Shown: positions 28,759 to 37,780 of the stretch, piece after piece
How positions within the stretch are numbered: the first letter of the stretch is position 1
Layout: every line of letters starts with the position of its first letter
Origin: Nannocystis sp. RBIL2
GTDB taxonomy: Bacteria > Myxococcota_A > Polyangia > Nannocystales > Nannocystaceae
Reading direction: 5' to 3'
Assembly: GCF_026626745.1 (NCBI RefSeq)
Contig: NZ_JAPNJW010000001.1
Location: forward strand, 4,696,001-4,760,000
Length of the DNA: 64,000 nucleotides
The notes under the pieces: generated by a model
What the model was told of the DNA's origin: nothing
Database searches by the model: none
What the model saw: the letters and a program-made list of their open reading frames with translations, nothing else
Program-made: the position numbers and the translations under genes

Positions 28759-29801
28759 GGCGAGTCGTCCTCCCGCCGCTGCGCCAGCCCGAAGGCCAGC
28801 GCCGCGGCCGCGCCTTCGGCCGCGAGCGCGGCCGCGTCGACGCCGGCGTCGACGGCCAGGCGGGCGAACGGCTCGACGCGCTGCACCGCCGCGCCGAGGC
28901 GTTCGCCCAGCGCCGGCGCGAGCGTCGGCGTGGCCGCGGCGCCGCCGGCCAGGTAGATGCGCGACAGCGGCTCGGCGACCGTCGAGTCGAGGAAGAACGC
29001 GAGCGAGCGCTGGACCTCGCCGGCGATCGCCTGCGACACCGGGAGGAGCACCTCGGCGAGGCGGGCCGCGACCTCGGGCTCGGCGGCCGCGCGTCGCTTG
29101 AGCGCCTCGGCCTCGCTCGCGCTCGCGCCCGTGGCTTGTTGGATCGCCGCGTCGTAGTCGCGCCCGCCGGCGCCGAAGTCGCGCCCGTACGCCGGCACCC
29201 CGTCGGCGACGATCGTGATCGTCGACGTCGACGCGCCGACCGCCAGCACCGCCGCAGTCTCGCCGCCGACCAGGCCGTGGGCCGCCTCGACGCAGTTGTG
29301 CAGCGCGAACGCGGCGGCGTCGACGACCACCGGCCGCAGCCCGCAGTCCTGGGCGACGCGCAGGCGCTGGCGGACGATGTCGTGCTTGGCCGCCACGAGC
29401 AGCACCTCGATCTCGCCCGTGGCCGGGTTCTCGCGCAAGATCGTGTGGTCGACCAGCACCTCGCCGCGCTGCTGCGGCGCGACGATCTGGTCGGCCTCCC
29501 ACGCGATCTGGGCGACCAGCGCCTCGGGCCTGAGCTGCGGCACGGCGAAGCGCTTGATGATGACGCCGTTCCCCGCGACCGCGAGGGCGACGTCGCGGCC
29601 CAGCGGTCGCACGCGCGCGAGCACGCGCCGGACCGCGGCGACCGTCGCGTCGTGGTCGACGACCTGGCCGTCCTCGATGCAACCTGGGGCCAGCGGCTCG
29701 ACGCCGAAGCGAGCGACCCGCAGACCCGAGCGGGCCTGTCGCAGTTGCACGAGGCGGACCGCGGAGGTGCCGAGGTCGAGGCCGAAGCAGCGCCTGGTCA
29801 T
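28755..29801 (-). CDS. pilM: type IV pilus assembly ATPase-like protein PilM
   Basis: 348 residues with an actin-like fold: phosphate-1 loop FGLDLGTSAVRLVQL, IAWEADQIVAPQ (PilM-typical), phosphate-2 region VLAVGASTSTITIVADG and the adenosine motif IYLAGGAAATPTLAPALGERLG. By family knowledge PilM is a cytoplasmic ring protein that binds the PilN N-terminus and links to the pilus motors. It is the first gene of a pilM-N-O-aroK-aroB cluster. No strong ribosome-binding site precedes the ATG at 29801. Confidence 0.9.
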   Translation of the reverse strand: MTRRCFGLDLGTSAVRLVQLRQARSGLRVARFGVEPLAPGCIEDGQVVDHDATVAAVRRVLARVRPLGRDVALAVAGNGVIIKRFAVPQLRPEALVAQIAWEADQIVAPQQRGEVLVDHTILRENPATGEIEVLLVAAKHDIVRQRLRVAQDCGLRPVVVDAAAFALHNCVEAAHGLVGGETAAVLAVGASTSTITIVADGVPAYGRDFGAGGRDYDAAIQQATGASASEAEALKRRAAAEPEVAARLAEVLLPVSQAIAGEVQRSLAFFLDSTVAEPLSRIYLAGGAAATPTLAPALGERLGAAVQRVEPFARLAVDAGVDAAALAAEGAAAALAFGLAQRREDDSP

Positions 29802-29901
29802 GCGTTTAGCGCCGCCTCGCGTGCGGCGGGCCGCGACGCGGGCTCGCGGGGCGGCGGGGAGTGATGGGACGAGCGCGGCGAGAAGCGGCCGCGAACGCGG
29901 C

Positions 29902-30357
29902 TCAGCCCTGGTCGATGTCGGGGCCGAACACTTGCTCGCGCGCCGAGGGGCTGAGCCCGAGCGCCTCGAGGATCTTGCGCTTGGTATCCATGCGGCATGG
30001 ACATCCCGACTCCACGCGGTCGATGGTTAGCGGGCTGACGCCGGCACGTCGCGCGAGCTCGGCCTTGCTCATCATGGCGGCCTGGCGCAGCTTGCGGACG
30101 TTGTTGGGCTGCACGCCGCCCTTCGCCTTCGCGTTGGTGGCCCCGGACTCGGTGGTGGCAGCTTTGCGGGCTCGCTTCGGCGCCGGCGCCTCGACCTCGG
30201 AGGTGTTCGCGGCCGCGGGCTCGCCGACCTCGTCGCCTTCGTCTGCCTCGCGCTCGCGCGGCGCCGCGTCGGTGCGGGTGTACAGCTCGGCTGTGTCCGC
30301 GGGAGCGGCTTGCTGCGGCGGCGGAGCTGGAAGCTCCTGCTTCGGGGTCGCGGTCAT
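29902..30357 (-). CDS. XRE-type helix-turn-helix regulator
   Basis: 151 residues. Residues 1-85 are a polar, Pro/Ala/Glu-rich tail. Residues about 88-140 form a Cro/C1-type helix-turn-helix (NVRKLRQAAMMSKAELARRAGVSPLTIDRVESG ... KRKILEALGL). The recognition-helix unit SPLTIDRVESG is intact. Having the DNA-binding domain at the C-terminus with a disordered N-terminus is less common. Target unknown: candidate sites are three AGTGA direct repeats 80-106 bases upstream of its own start. It lies 100 bases upstream of pilM, and could also influence the divergent glpK. Confidence 0.75.
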   Translation of the reverse strand: MTATPKQELPAPPPQQAAPADTAELYTRTDAAPREREADEGDEVGEPAAANTSEVEAPAPKRARKAATTESGATNAKAKGGVQPNNVRKLRQAAMMSKAELARRAGVSPLTIDRVESGCPCRMDTKRKILEALGLSPSAREQVFGPDIDQG

Positions 30358-30390
30358 GGGGCTGGCCGGTCGGGCTACGCTTTCCTACAC

Positions 30391-30419
30391 ATTGTCAGCC
30401 CCGGCAAGGGGTTCGTCAA
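30391..30419 (-). promoter_or_regulatory. sigma-70-type promoter for the XRE gene
   Basis: On the minus strand TTGACG (30419-30414) and GACAAT (30396-30391) are separated by exactly 17 bases. The ATG of the regulator is at 30357, leaving a leader of about 25-28 bases. Confidence 0.6.
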
Positions 30420-30436
30420 CGTGGCGGAACCGTCTC

Positions 30437-30463
30437 AGTGATACGTAAGTGAATGTTAGTGAT
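30437..30463. promoter_or_regulatory. three helically phased AGTGA direct repeats, putative operator
   Basis: AGTGAT (30437-30442), AGTGAA (30448-30453) and AGTGAT (30458-30463) recur at steps of 11 and 10 bases, one helical turn each, in an unusually AT-rich island. They lie 18-44 bases upstream of the -35 box of the XRE gene. This spacing suits cooperative binding by a helix-turn-helix protein on one DNA face. Confidence 0.45.
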
Positions 30464-30724
30464 AGGGATTTGATAGGTCTTTGTAGCGATCCGAGCGATG
30501 CCCGGCACCGCCCCTCCGGGCTAGGTAAAAACGCCTCTGAAGGGTGCTGAGGGGCCACAGGTTGCGGTCCGCGATGCATGTGCGATTTTGCCCACTCGCG
30601 GGGTTGCCGCGCGCGCGTCCACGCACGCGAGGGGTCCGGGCAGATCTCCCTGGGTCGCGCCGGCCAATGCCGAGGCCGCCGGTCCCAGCGCCGCGATGCG
30701 CGCAGGTGATACGCTCCCGGCGCC

Positions 30725-32200
<1,476 letters not shown>

Positions 32201-32209
<9 letters not shown>

Positions 32210-32230
32210 AGGACATGCCCTGAAAGCCAG
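32201..32230. repeat. two fused palindrome copies at the glpK 3' end
   Basis: Two decayed units (32201-32216 and 32215-32230) share an AT, giving a 14-bp step, and together form a 30-base imperfect inverted repeat bounded by CTGGC and GCCAG. The glpK TGA lies inside the first unit. It separates convergent glpK and ppx/gppA. Confidence 0.6.
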
Positions 32231-32268
32231 ACGCGCCGGTTCGTCCTTCGCGGCGGACCGGCGACGCG

Positions 32269-33786
32269 TCAGCGAACGCGGAGCTCGAAGCCGATCTCGC
32301 GCAGCTTCTCGGCCTCTTCGACCAGGTCGGCGAAGGTCAGCGGGTGGGCCTCGATCCAGTCGGGGAGGAACCCGAGCTCGAGCGCGCCGCGGCGGGCCGA
32401 CGCGGTGAACGGCGGCAGCGGCGTGGGGCTGCGGCTGCGGGCCAGGCGGAGCGCGACGCGCAGGCAGATCGTCAGCGACTTGGCGAGCTCCGCCTCGCTG
32501 TTCGGCAGGCCGGCGAACACCTCGCGCGTGAGGCGCTTGCGCTGGCCGAGCAGCATCGCCGCCAGCAGCTCCTGGTCGGCGCGCGAGAAGCCCGGCATGT
32601 CGGAGTTGGCGACCAGATACGCGCTGTGCTTGTGGTAGCCGGAGAACGCGACGGACAGCCCGATCTCGTGCAGGCGCGCGGCCCAGCCGACCAGTTGTTG
32701 TCCGACCTCCGCGTCGAGGCCCCAGGCCTCGCGCACCTGGTGGAAGCAGTGCAGCGCCAGGCGCTCGACGCGGCCGGCCTGGGCCGAGTCCACGTTGTAG
32801 CGCTGGCACAGCTGGCGGATCGTCTGGTCGCGCACGTCTTCGTGGCGGATCCGTCCCAGCAGGTCGTACAGCAGCCCCTCGCGCATCGACCCCGTCGAGA
32901 TCGCCATGTGCTCGATCTGCAGGCCCTCGAACAGCGCCAGCAAGATCGCCACCCCGCCCGGCAGCACCGGCGCGCGGTCGGCCTGCACCCCCGACAGCCC
33001 CGGCACCTTGTTGATGTTGCCGGCGGCGACCAGCGCCTTCTTCAGCTGGCGCAGCCCGGCCGCCGTGATCCCGCGGTCGCTCCAGCCGTTGGCGCGCAGG
33101 ATCGCGTCGACCGCCGTGATCGTGCCTGACGAGCCGACGCAGTTCTCCCAGCTCGTCTCGAGGTAGCGGCGCTCGAACGGCTCGAGCTTGAGGCGGGCGG
33201 CGATCTCGGCCTTGCGGAAGTCCTCCGCGCGGATCTTGCCGTCGACGAAGAAGCGCAGGCTGTAGCCGACGCAGCCCATGCCGAGGCTGTCCATGCGGAC
33301 CGGCTCGAAGCGCTCGCCGACGATCAGCTCCGTGCTGCCGCCGCCGATGTCGATCACCAGGCGACGGCCGCGGTCGTCGGAGAGCGTGTGCGACACCCCG
33401 AGGTAGATCAGGCGCGCCTCTTCGCTGCCGGCGATGATGTCGATCGGGTGGCCGAGCGCCGCCTGGGCCTGGGCGAGGAACGCCTTGGCGTTGCCGGCCT
33501 GGCGCATCGCGCTGGTGCCCACCGCGCGCACGCGACCCTCGGGGAACTCGCGCAGCCGCTGACCGAAGCGCTCGAGGCAGGCGAGCGCGCGCTCCTGCAC
33601 CTTGTCGGTCAGCTCGTGGTGCTCGTCGAGCCCGGCGGCCAGGGCCACGCGCTCGCGCAGGCGGTCGACGATGTGGAAGTGGGTGTCGTCGACGACCCGG
33701 CCGACCACCATGTGAAAGCTGTTCGAGCCCAGGTCGACCGCGGCGACGCTGTCGGAATCGGTGACCGGCGGTGTCGGCTCGTTCAT
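32269..33786 (-). CDS. exopolyphosphatase / guanosine pentaphosphatase (Ppx/GppA family)
   Basis: 505 residues. The N-terminal actin-like ATPase part has VAAVDLGSNSFHMVVGRV, RAVGTSAMRQAGNA, IAGSEEARLIYLGV, VIDIGGGSTELIVG and GSSGTITAVDAIL, all Ppx/GppA signatures. The C-terminal half has HD-like helices (RVERLALHCFHQVREAWGL ... LHEIGLSVAFSGYHKHSAYLVANSDMPGFS). By family knowledge it hydrolyses polyphosphate or pppGpp; the two activities cannot be told apart here. ATG 33786 was chosen because the domain starts 14 residues later, and TATGGT (33803-33798 on this strand) lies 11 bases upstream. Confidence 0.92.
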   Translation of the reverse strand: MNEPTPPVTDSDSVAAVDLGSNSFHMVVGRVVDDTHFHIVDRLRERVALAAGLDEHHELTDKVQERALACLERFGQRLREFPEGRVRAVGTSAMRQAGNAKAFLAQAQAALGHPIDIIAGSEEARLIYLGVSHTLSDDRGRRLVIDIGGGSTELIVGERFEPVRMDSLGMGCVGYSLRFFVDGKIRAEDFRKAEIAARLKLEPFERRYLETSWENCVGSSGTITAVDAILRANGWSDRGITAAGLRQLKKALVAAGNINKVPGLSGVQADRAPVLPGGVAILLALFEGLQIEHMAISTGSMREGLLYDLLGRIRHEDVRDQTIRQLCQRYNVDSAQAGRVERLALHCFHQVREAWGLDAEVGQQLVGWAARLHEIGLSVAFSGYHKHSAYLVANSDMPGFSRADQELLAAMLLGQRKRLTREVFAGLPNSEAELAKSLTICLRVALRLARSRSPTPLPPFTASARRGALELGFLPDWIEAHPLTFADLVEEAEKLREIGFELRVR

Positions 33787-34068
33787 CGCGGTGGGCGACC
33801 ATACGGCCGCGCATGCCGGCGCGCAAGCGCGACGAGCGGCGGCGAGGGTCCGCACCTGACGTGACTGCCACGGCCATCGCGTCGGCGACACGCACGTGCG
33901 ATCGGCGCGGCGGCGAGCTTCACGTTCGGCGGGCCACTGAGTCGGCTCTCGGCCAGATCATCCTGCAGAGCGGCGAGCAGGACGACCTCCTGAACGACGG
34001 GGTGACGGACTGGCGATGGCCGCGCCGACTTGTGAAGACGAGCAATCGCAGGAGACTGCAGAGGCCGC
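33787..34068. other. intergenic region upstream of ppx/gppA
   Basis: 282 bases between the amphi-Trp gene stop and the ppx/gppA start, both on the minus strand. The only signal I see is the TATGGT box near the right end of the ppx/gppA leader. A short minus-strand open frame (33783-34082) is compositionally unconvincing. Confidence 0.4.
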
Positions 34069-34524
34069 TCAGTCGGCCTCACCGAGCACGACTTCGCCCG
34101 GCGTGGGCACCGGGCTCTCGCTGTCCGACTCGGCCGTCGCGTTGGCGGCGGAATCGGCCGCGCCGTCGGGCGTCGGCGGCAGCTCGGACGTGGAGGCGGG
34201 CGTCGACAACCCGGCCGCGCTGTCAGGCACCTCGGGCGTCGGCGGCAGCTCGGCGGCTGGCCCGATGACCAGGTCGAGGTCGGCGTCGGGGGCGGCGAAC
34301 TTCCGCCACGACAGCTCGAGCGTCAGCTTCTGCCGCTTCCCCTTGTCGGACGCCGCCAGCGAGAAGCCGACCACCCCGCGCGGTCCGAGGACCACCTGCT
34401 CCGCCCCGCGATGGACGCGGACCGACCCCGACTTGAGCGCCGTCACCAGTTGCTCGAGGTAGGCGATGACGTAAGGCACCTCGACCGCGCCGTCGATCTG
34501 CAATTCCTGGCGTGAGCTCTTCAT
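34069..34524 (-). CDS. amphi-Trp domain protein
   Basis: 151 residues. Residues 1-80 (MKSSRQELQIDGAVEVPYVIAYLEQLVTAL ... VGFSLAASDKGKRQKLTLELSWRK) match the amphi-Trp domain, a small domain defined by amphipathic strands and a conserved tryptophan whose function is not established. The rest is a Pro/Ala/Ser/Glu tail with an internal repeat of ELPPTP. ATG 34524 has GGAG seven bases upstream. It is divergent from the propeller gene at 34664, with a 139-base intergenic control region between. Confidence 0.75.
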   Translation of the reverse strand: MKSSRQELQIDGAVEVPYVIAYLEQLVTALKSGSVRVHRGAEQVVLGPRGVVGFSLAASDKGKRQKLTLELSWRKFAAPDADLDLVIGPAAELPPTPEVPDSAAGLSTPASTSELPPTPDGAADSAANATAESDSESPVPTPGEVVLGEAD

Positions 34525-34663
34525 CTCCGGGCTCCTCCCACGATTGGCCGGGGAGGTCACCTTGCCACGGTCGATTTGTCGCAGCAAGGCGCCGGCTGGC
34601 CGGCCGAGCGGGGCGGCCGAAACCGGCATGTTTCGCCCGGCGTCTTGTGCGAAGCTCGCGCTC

Positions 34664-36562
34664 ATGGCTGGCTCCCCCGACCGCTCCGCCTCTCCCGACC
34701 GTTCTGCGAGCGACCTCGACGTCTTGCGCCGCAGTCACCGCGGCAAGTTCGTCGCGCTCGCCGCCCTGCTCGCCACCGCCGGCGGGCTCGTGTGGTGGAA
34801 CCAGCGCCCCAAGCCGATCGGCAACGACGAGCAGGCCGAGCGGGTCCTCGTCGTCCCAACCGCCAACTGGCGCTTCAAGCCGTACCTCGAGAAGTGGGGC
34901 TTTGTCGCTCAGGAGGGCCGGCTCAAGACCATGGTCGACGAGCTGCACGAGAAGCTCCCCGAGGCCAAGGAGGACGGGCCGGCGGCCGTGCTCAAGCTGG
35001 CCGACTGGGCTGGCTTCGCCTTCGTCGCCTTCGAAGATCCGGCCTCGCTCGACTTCAGCGGCCTCGATATCGAGGGCGGCGTCCCGACCTTCGAAAAGCA
35101 CCACCGCTTCGCCGTCGTCAGCGCCGGTGACTACGCCTTCCCGCACAAGCTCACCGTCAACGCCGAGCCGTCGAAGTTCATGAACGGCCCCGAGCTCGAC
35201 CTCCTGAGCGCCCTGTTCGCCCAGGAGCCGCTCGCCAGCACCCTGCGCGACGACCCCAAGAACGGCCCCGACGTCATCGTCTTGCGCACCAAGGTGCAGG
35301 AGGGCATCGACGCGATCGACGCCATCAAGGCCGCCGAGGCCACCGTCGCCAAGATCGCCGACAAGGCCCGCGTCCTGCTCGTCGACAAGGAGCAGGGCAA
35401 CCCCAAGCCGACCCTCGTCGGCGACGTGCAGGAGAGCGCCCACCCGCTCGCGCTCGCCGACGGCGGCATCCTCTTGATGACGCGCAAGGCCAACTTCTCG
35501 AGCAGCACCGGCTTCAACGCCGACCTCGAGCTCGCCGGCGTCTCCCAATTCTTCTACATCCCCGCTGGCGCCGACCCGGTCGACGGTCGCGTCCCCTGCA
35601 CCGGCCTGCTCGGCGGCTCGCTCGAGGAGAGCGGCCGCTCCCCGCTGGTCTACACCTCACCGCAGGGCGATATCCTCGTGATCCACGAGGGCGGGCGCTC
35701 GCGGCTGTTCAAGCTCGAGAGCGGCGGCTGCAACTTCTCCGAACTCGGCGAGATCAACGTCCCGCTCCCGCGCAACGCCCTCCCGGGCCAGGTGCACGTC
35801 AGCGGCCGGGTCGCGCGCGTCCGCGACGGCGACGGCGAGAGCGCCATCTCGCTCGTCAAGCCCGGCGATCAGGTAGCGATCGATCTGGTGCACACCAGCA
35901 AGCTCTCGCTCGCGCAGCCCGTGTGGCTCGACGAACAGATCCTCGCCGGCACCGGCCAGGACACCGTCGCCGACAGCACCGGCGTCTATCAGCCCGCGCT
36001 CTTCTTCTACGACGTGAACCACCCCGACACCGCGCTGCGCATCGACGCCCAGAACTTCGAGGCCGCCACGGTGCTGGCGGGCGCTGTCCAGGTCCCGGAC
36101 GGGCCGCAAGGGGCGCGCCTGCTCGTGCAGGCGTACAGCTCCGAGCGAGGCGATCGCCTGTTCCGCGTCGACGCCCCCGCGCCCGCGGCCAAGCTGTTCG
36201 CCGACGCCCTCGGCGAGGCCGACAAGACCCCGATCCCGGCCGAGGTGCGCGACGGCGTGGAGCCGCGGCTCATCCCCATCGACACCCGCAGCTGGACCTT
36301 CACCCCGATCCTCAGCGAGTTCGAGACCTACGACCCAGTCGTCTCGCCCGACGGCCGCCTGGTCGCCTTCACCAGCGACAGCGAGGTCCACGTCGTCCCG
36401 CTCGCCGGCGGCCCGGTGCGCACGTTGACCCGCAACGAGCTCCAGGACCACACGCCGATGTTCACCGCCGACAGCAAGACGGTCCTGTTCCGCACCCGCT
36501 TCCCGATCGAGAAGACCAACTGGACCCTGACCACCGCCCGCACGGTCCCCGCGGGCGAGTGA
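34664..36562 (+). CDS. membrane-anchored beta-propeller (PD40-type) protein of unknown function
   Basis: 632 residues. A short cytoplasmic N-terminus leads to one membrane helix (FVALAALLATAGGLVWW, about 26-43). The exported part begins with a domain I do not recognise (VVPTANWRFKPYLEKWGFVAQEGRLKTMVDELHEKLPEA ...), and ends in TolB-like propeller strands (YDPVVSPDGRLVAFTSDSEVHVVPLAGGPVRTLT and DHTPMFTADSKTVLFRTRFP). It could act as an envelope scaffold or sensor, but nothing in sequence shows a ligand. ATG 34664 was chosen over a longer frame from 34544 because the added residues overlap the divergent promoter. Confidence 0.7.
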   Translation: MAGSPDRSASPDRSASDLDVLRRSHRGKFVALAALLATAGGLVWWNQRPKPIGNDEQAERVLVVPTANWRFKPYLEKWGFVAQEGRLKTMVDELHEKLPEAKEDGPAAVLKLADWAGFAFVAFEDPASLDFSGLDIEGGVPTFEKHHRFAVVSAGDYAFPHKLTVNAEPSKFMNGPELDLLSALFAQEPLASTLRDDPKNGPDVIVLRTKVQEGIDAIDAIKAAEATVAKIADKARVLLVDKEQGNPKPTLVGDVQESAHPLALADGGILLMTRKANFSSSTGFNADLELAGVSQFFYIPAGADPVDGRVPCTGLLGGSLEESGRSPLVYTSPQGDILVIHEGGRSRLFKLESGGCNFSELGEINVPLPRNALPGQVHVSGRVARVRDGDGESAISLVKPGDQVAIDLVHTSKLSLAQPVWLDEQILAGTGQDTVADSTGVYQPALFFYDVNHPDTALRIDAQNFEAATVLAGAVQVPDGPQGARLLVQAYSSERGDRLFRVDAPAPAAKLFADALGEADKTPIPAEVRDGVEPRLIPIDTRSWTFTPILSEFETYDPVVSPDGRLVAFTSDSEVHVVPLAGGPVRTLTRNELQDHTPMFTADSKTVLFRTRFPIEKTNWTLTTARTVPAGE

Positions 36563-36570
36563 GCAGAAAG

Positions 36571-36617
36571 AGCATGGCGCGAAGGACATGTCCCTTCGCG
36601 CATGCTCTTAAAGACAT
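36571..36617. terminator. hairpin made of three palindrome units in 14-bp register
   Basis: Units at 36574-36589, 36588-36603 and 36602-36617 share AT junctions. The first two form a near-perfect inverted repeat (AGCATGGCGCGAAGG with its partner across ACATGT) of about 36 bases. It starts eight bases after the stop codon at 36562 and faces fmt, so it can terminate the convergent transcripts. Confidence 0.7.
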
Positions 36618-36783
36618 CCCTGCCGAACCGCATGGCCCGCCTCACCGCGCCGCCCGTCGTGGGGTCTCGCGAGCGTGGACGAGGCGCGTCTGTTCGCGAG
36701 CGAGGCGGCGATTCCCGGCTTCTCCGCCGGCGCACCTCACACGCGCCGCGCTCGCATCGCGGCGGCCGTCCGCGCGCCGCCGC

Positions 36784-36799
36784 ATGTCCCGCGGGACAT
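36784..36799. repeat. exact palindrome copy next to the fmt 3' end
   Basis: ATGTCCCGCGGGACAT is a perfect 16-bp palindrome of the family. It lies ten bases beyond the fmt stop codon on the minus strand. Confidence 0.8.
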
Positions 36800-36808
36800 C
36801 CCGCGCCT

Positions 36809-37780
36809 TCACTCCGTCTCGGAGCGCGGAGGCGTCGAGAACCCTTCCCCCTTTTTAAATGCTTTGCCGGCGGCGTAGGCCTGGGCCGGCATGCGTTTGG
36901 CGCCGGCGGCCTGGACCTCGGCGATCCGCACCACCCCTTCGCCGCACGCCACGTGCAACCCGGCGCGGTCGACCGCCAGGACCTCGCCCGCGGTCGCGCC
37001 CTCGGGCCTGAGCAGCGGTGACGGCCCCGCGCGGTACAGCTTGACCGGCGTCCCCTCGCGCCCCGTGACCGCGGCCGGCCACGGATCCATCCCGCGCACG
37101 TGGTTGATGACATGTCCCGAAGACCATGTCCAATCGACCACCCCTTCTTCCTTGCGCAGGATCGGCGCCAGCGTCGCCAGCGACGGATCTTGCGGCGTCG
37201 GCGGCGGCACGTCCGGGAACTCGCCGAGGAACGCCGCCAGCAGATCGCCGCCGAGGGTCGCCAGACGGACGAACAGCTCGCCGCTCGTCTCCTCCGGCTC
37301 GATCGGCGTCCGCGCCGCGCGGAACACCGGCCCGGTGTCGAGCCCCTCTTCCATCTGCATGATGGCCACCCCGGTCTCGCGGTCGCCCGCCAGCACCGCG
37401 CGCTGGATCGGCGCCGCGCCGCGCCAGCGGGGCAACAGCGACGCGTGCACGTTGATGCAGCCGTGACGCGGCACCTCGAGGATCGCGCGCGGCAAGATCC
37501 GCCCGTACGCAGTCACCACGATCACGTCGGGCGCCAGCGCCTGCAGCTGCGCCGCCAGCGTCCCATCGCGCACCTTGACCGGCTGACTGACCGGCACCCC
37601 CAGGCGCTGCGCCGCATCCTTCACCGCCGGCGGCATCAGCTTGCGCCCGCGCCCCGCCGGCTTGTCCGGCTGCGTCACCGCCAACACCAGCTCGCACGTA
37701 CGAGCCACCGCCTCGAGGCTCGGCACCGCAAAGTCGGGCGAGCCCATGAACACCGCACGAAGCCGCGAAGATCCGCTCAC
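36809..37780 (-). CDS. fmt: methionyl-tRNA formyltransferase
   Basis: 323 residues. RAVFMGSPDFAVPSLEAV, QPDKPAGRGRKLMPPAVKDAA, VTAYGRILPRAILEVPRHGCINVHASLLPRWRGAAPIQRAVLAGDRETGVAIMQMEEGLDTG (with the catalytic Asn-His-Asp pattern) and the C-terminal OB-like domain are all present. It formylates initiator Met-tRNA using 10-formyltetrahydrofolate. The conserved motif before PWPAA reads DWTWSSGHVINHVRGMDPWPA; part of it is encoded by two fused palindrome units at 37112-37141. The ATG overlaps the stop of the upstream giant gene (ATGA), so the two are coupled. The usual partner def is not seen. Confidence 0.95.
   Translation of the reverse strand: MSGSSRLRAVFMGSPDFAVPSLEAVARTCELVLAVTQPDKPAGRGRKLMPPAVKDAAQRLGVPVSQPVKVRDGTLAAQLQALAPDVIVVTAYGRILPRAILEVPRHGCINVHASLLPRWRGAAPIQRAVLAGDRETGVAIMQMEEGLDTGPVFRAARTPIEPEETSGELFVRLATLGGDLLAAFLGEFPDVPPPTPQDPSLATLAPILRKEEGVVDWTWSSGHVINHVRGMDPWPAAVTGREGTPVKLYRAGPSPLLRPEGATAGEVLAVDRAGLHVACGEGVVRIAEVQAAGAKRMPAQAYAAGKAFKKGEGFSTPPRSETE
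37112..37141. repeat. two palindrome units inside fmt
   Basis: ATGTCCCGAAGACCAT (37112-37127) and ATGTCCAATCGACCAC (37126-37141) step by 14 bases and share AT. Both are decayed on the right arm. They encode WTWSSGHV within a conserved enzyme segment. Confidence 0.5.

Larger units (their letters stand above)
30358..30724. other. divergent control region between the XRE gene and glpK
   Basis: These 367 bases separate two divergently transcribed genes. They contain a promoter for the XRE gene, a locally AT-rich stretch with phased AGTGA repeats (both listed separately) and, at the right end, TACGCT at 30710-30715, nine bases before the glpK GTG. The part from about 30490 to 30700 shows no gene, tRNA or clear signal. 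Confidence 0.55.

Noticed and set aside
29798..30004. Short minus-strand frame between pilM and the XRE gene
   Set aside because: It overlaps the XRE coding sequence in another frame, and its product is Arg/Pro-rich without structure.
33783..34082. Small minus-strand open frame upstream of ppx/gppA
   Set aside because: No recognisable domain or start signal, and it overlaps both flanking genes.
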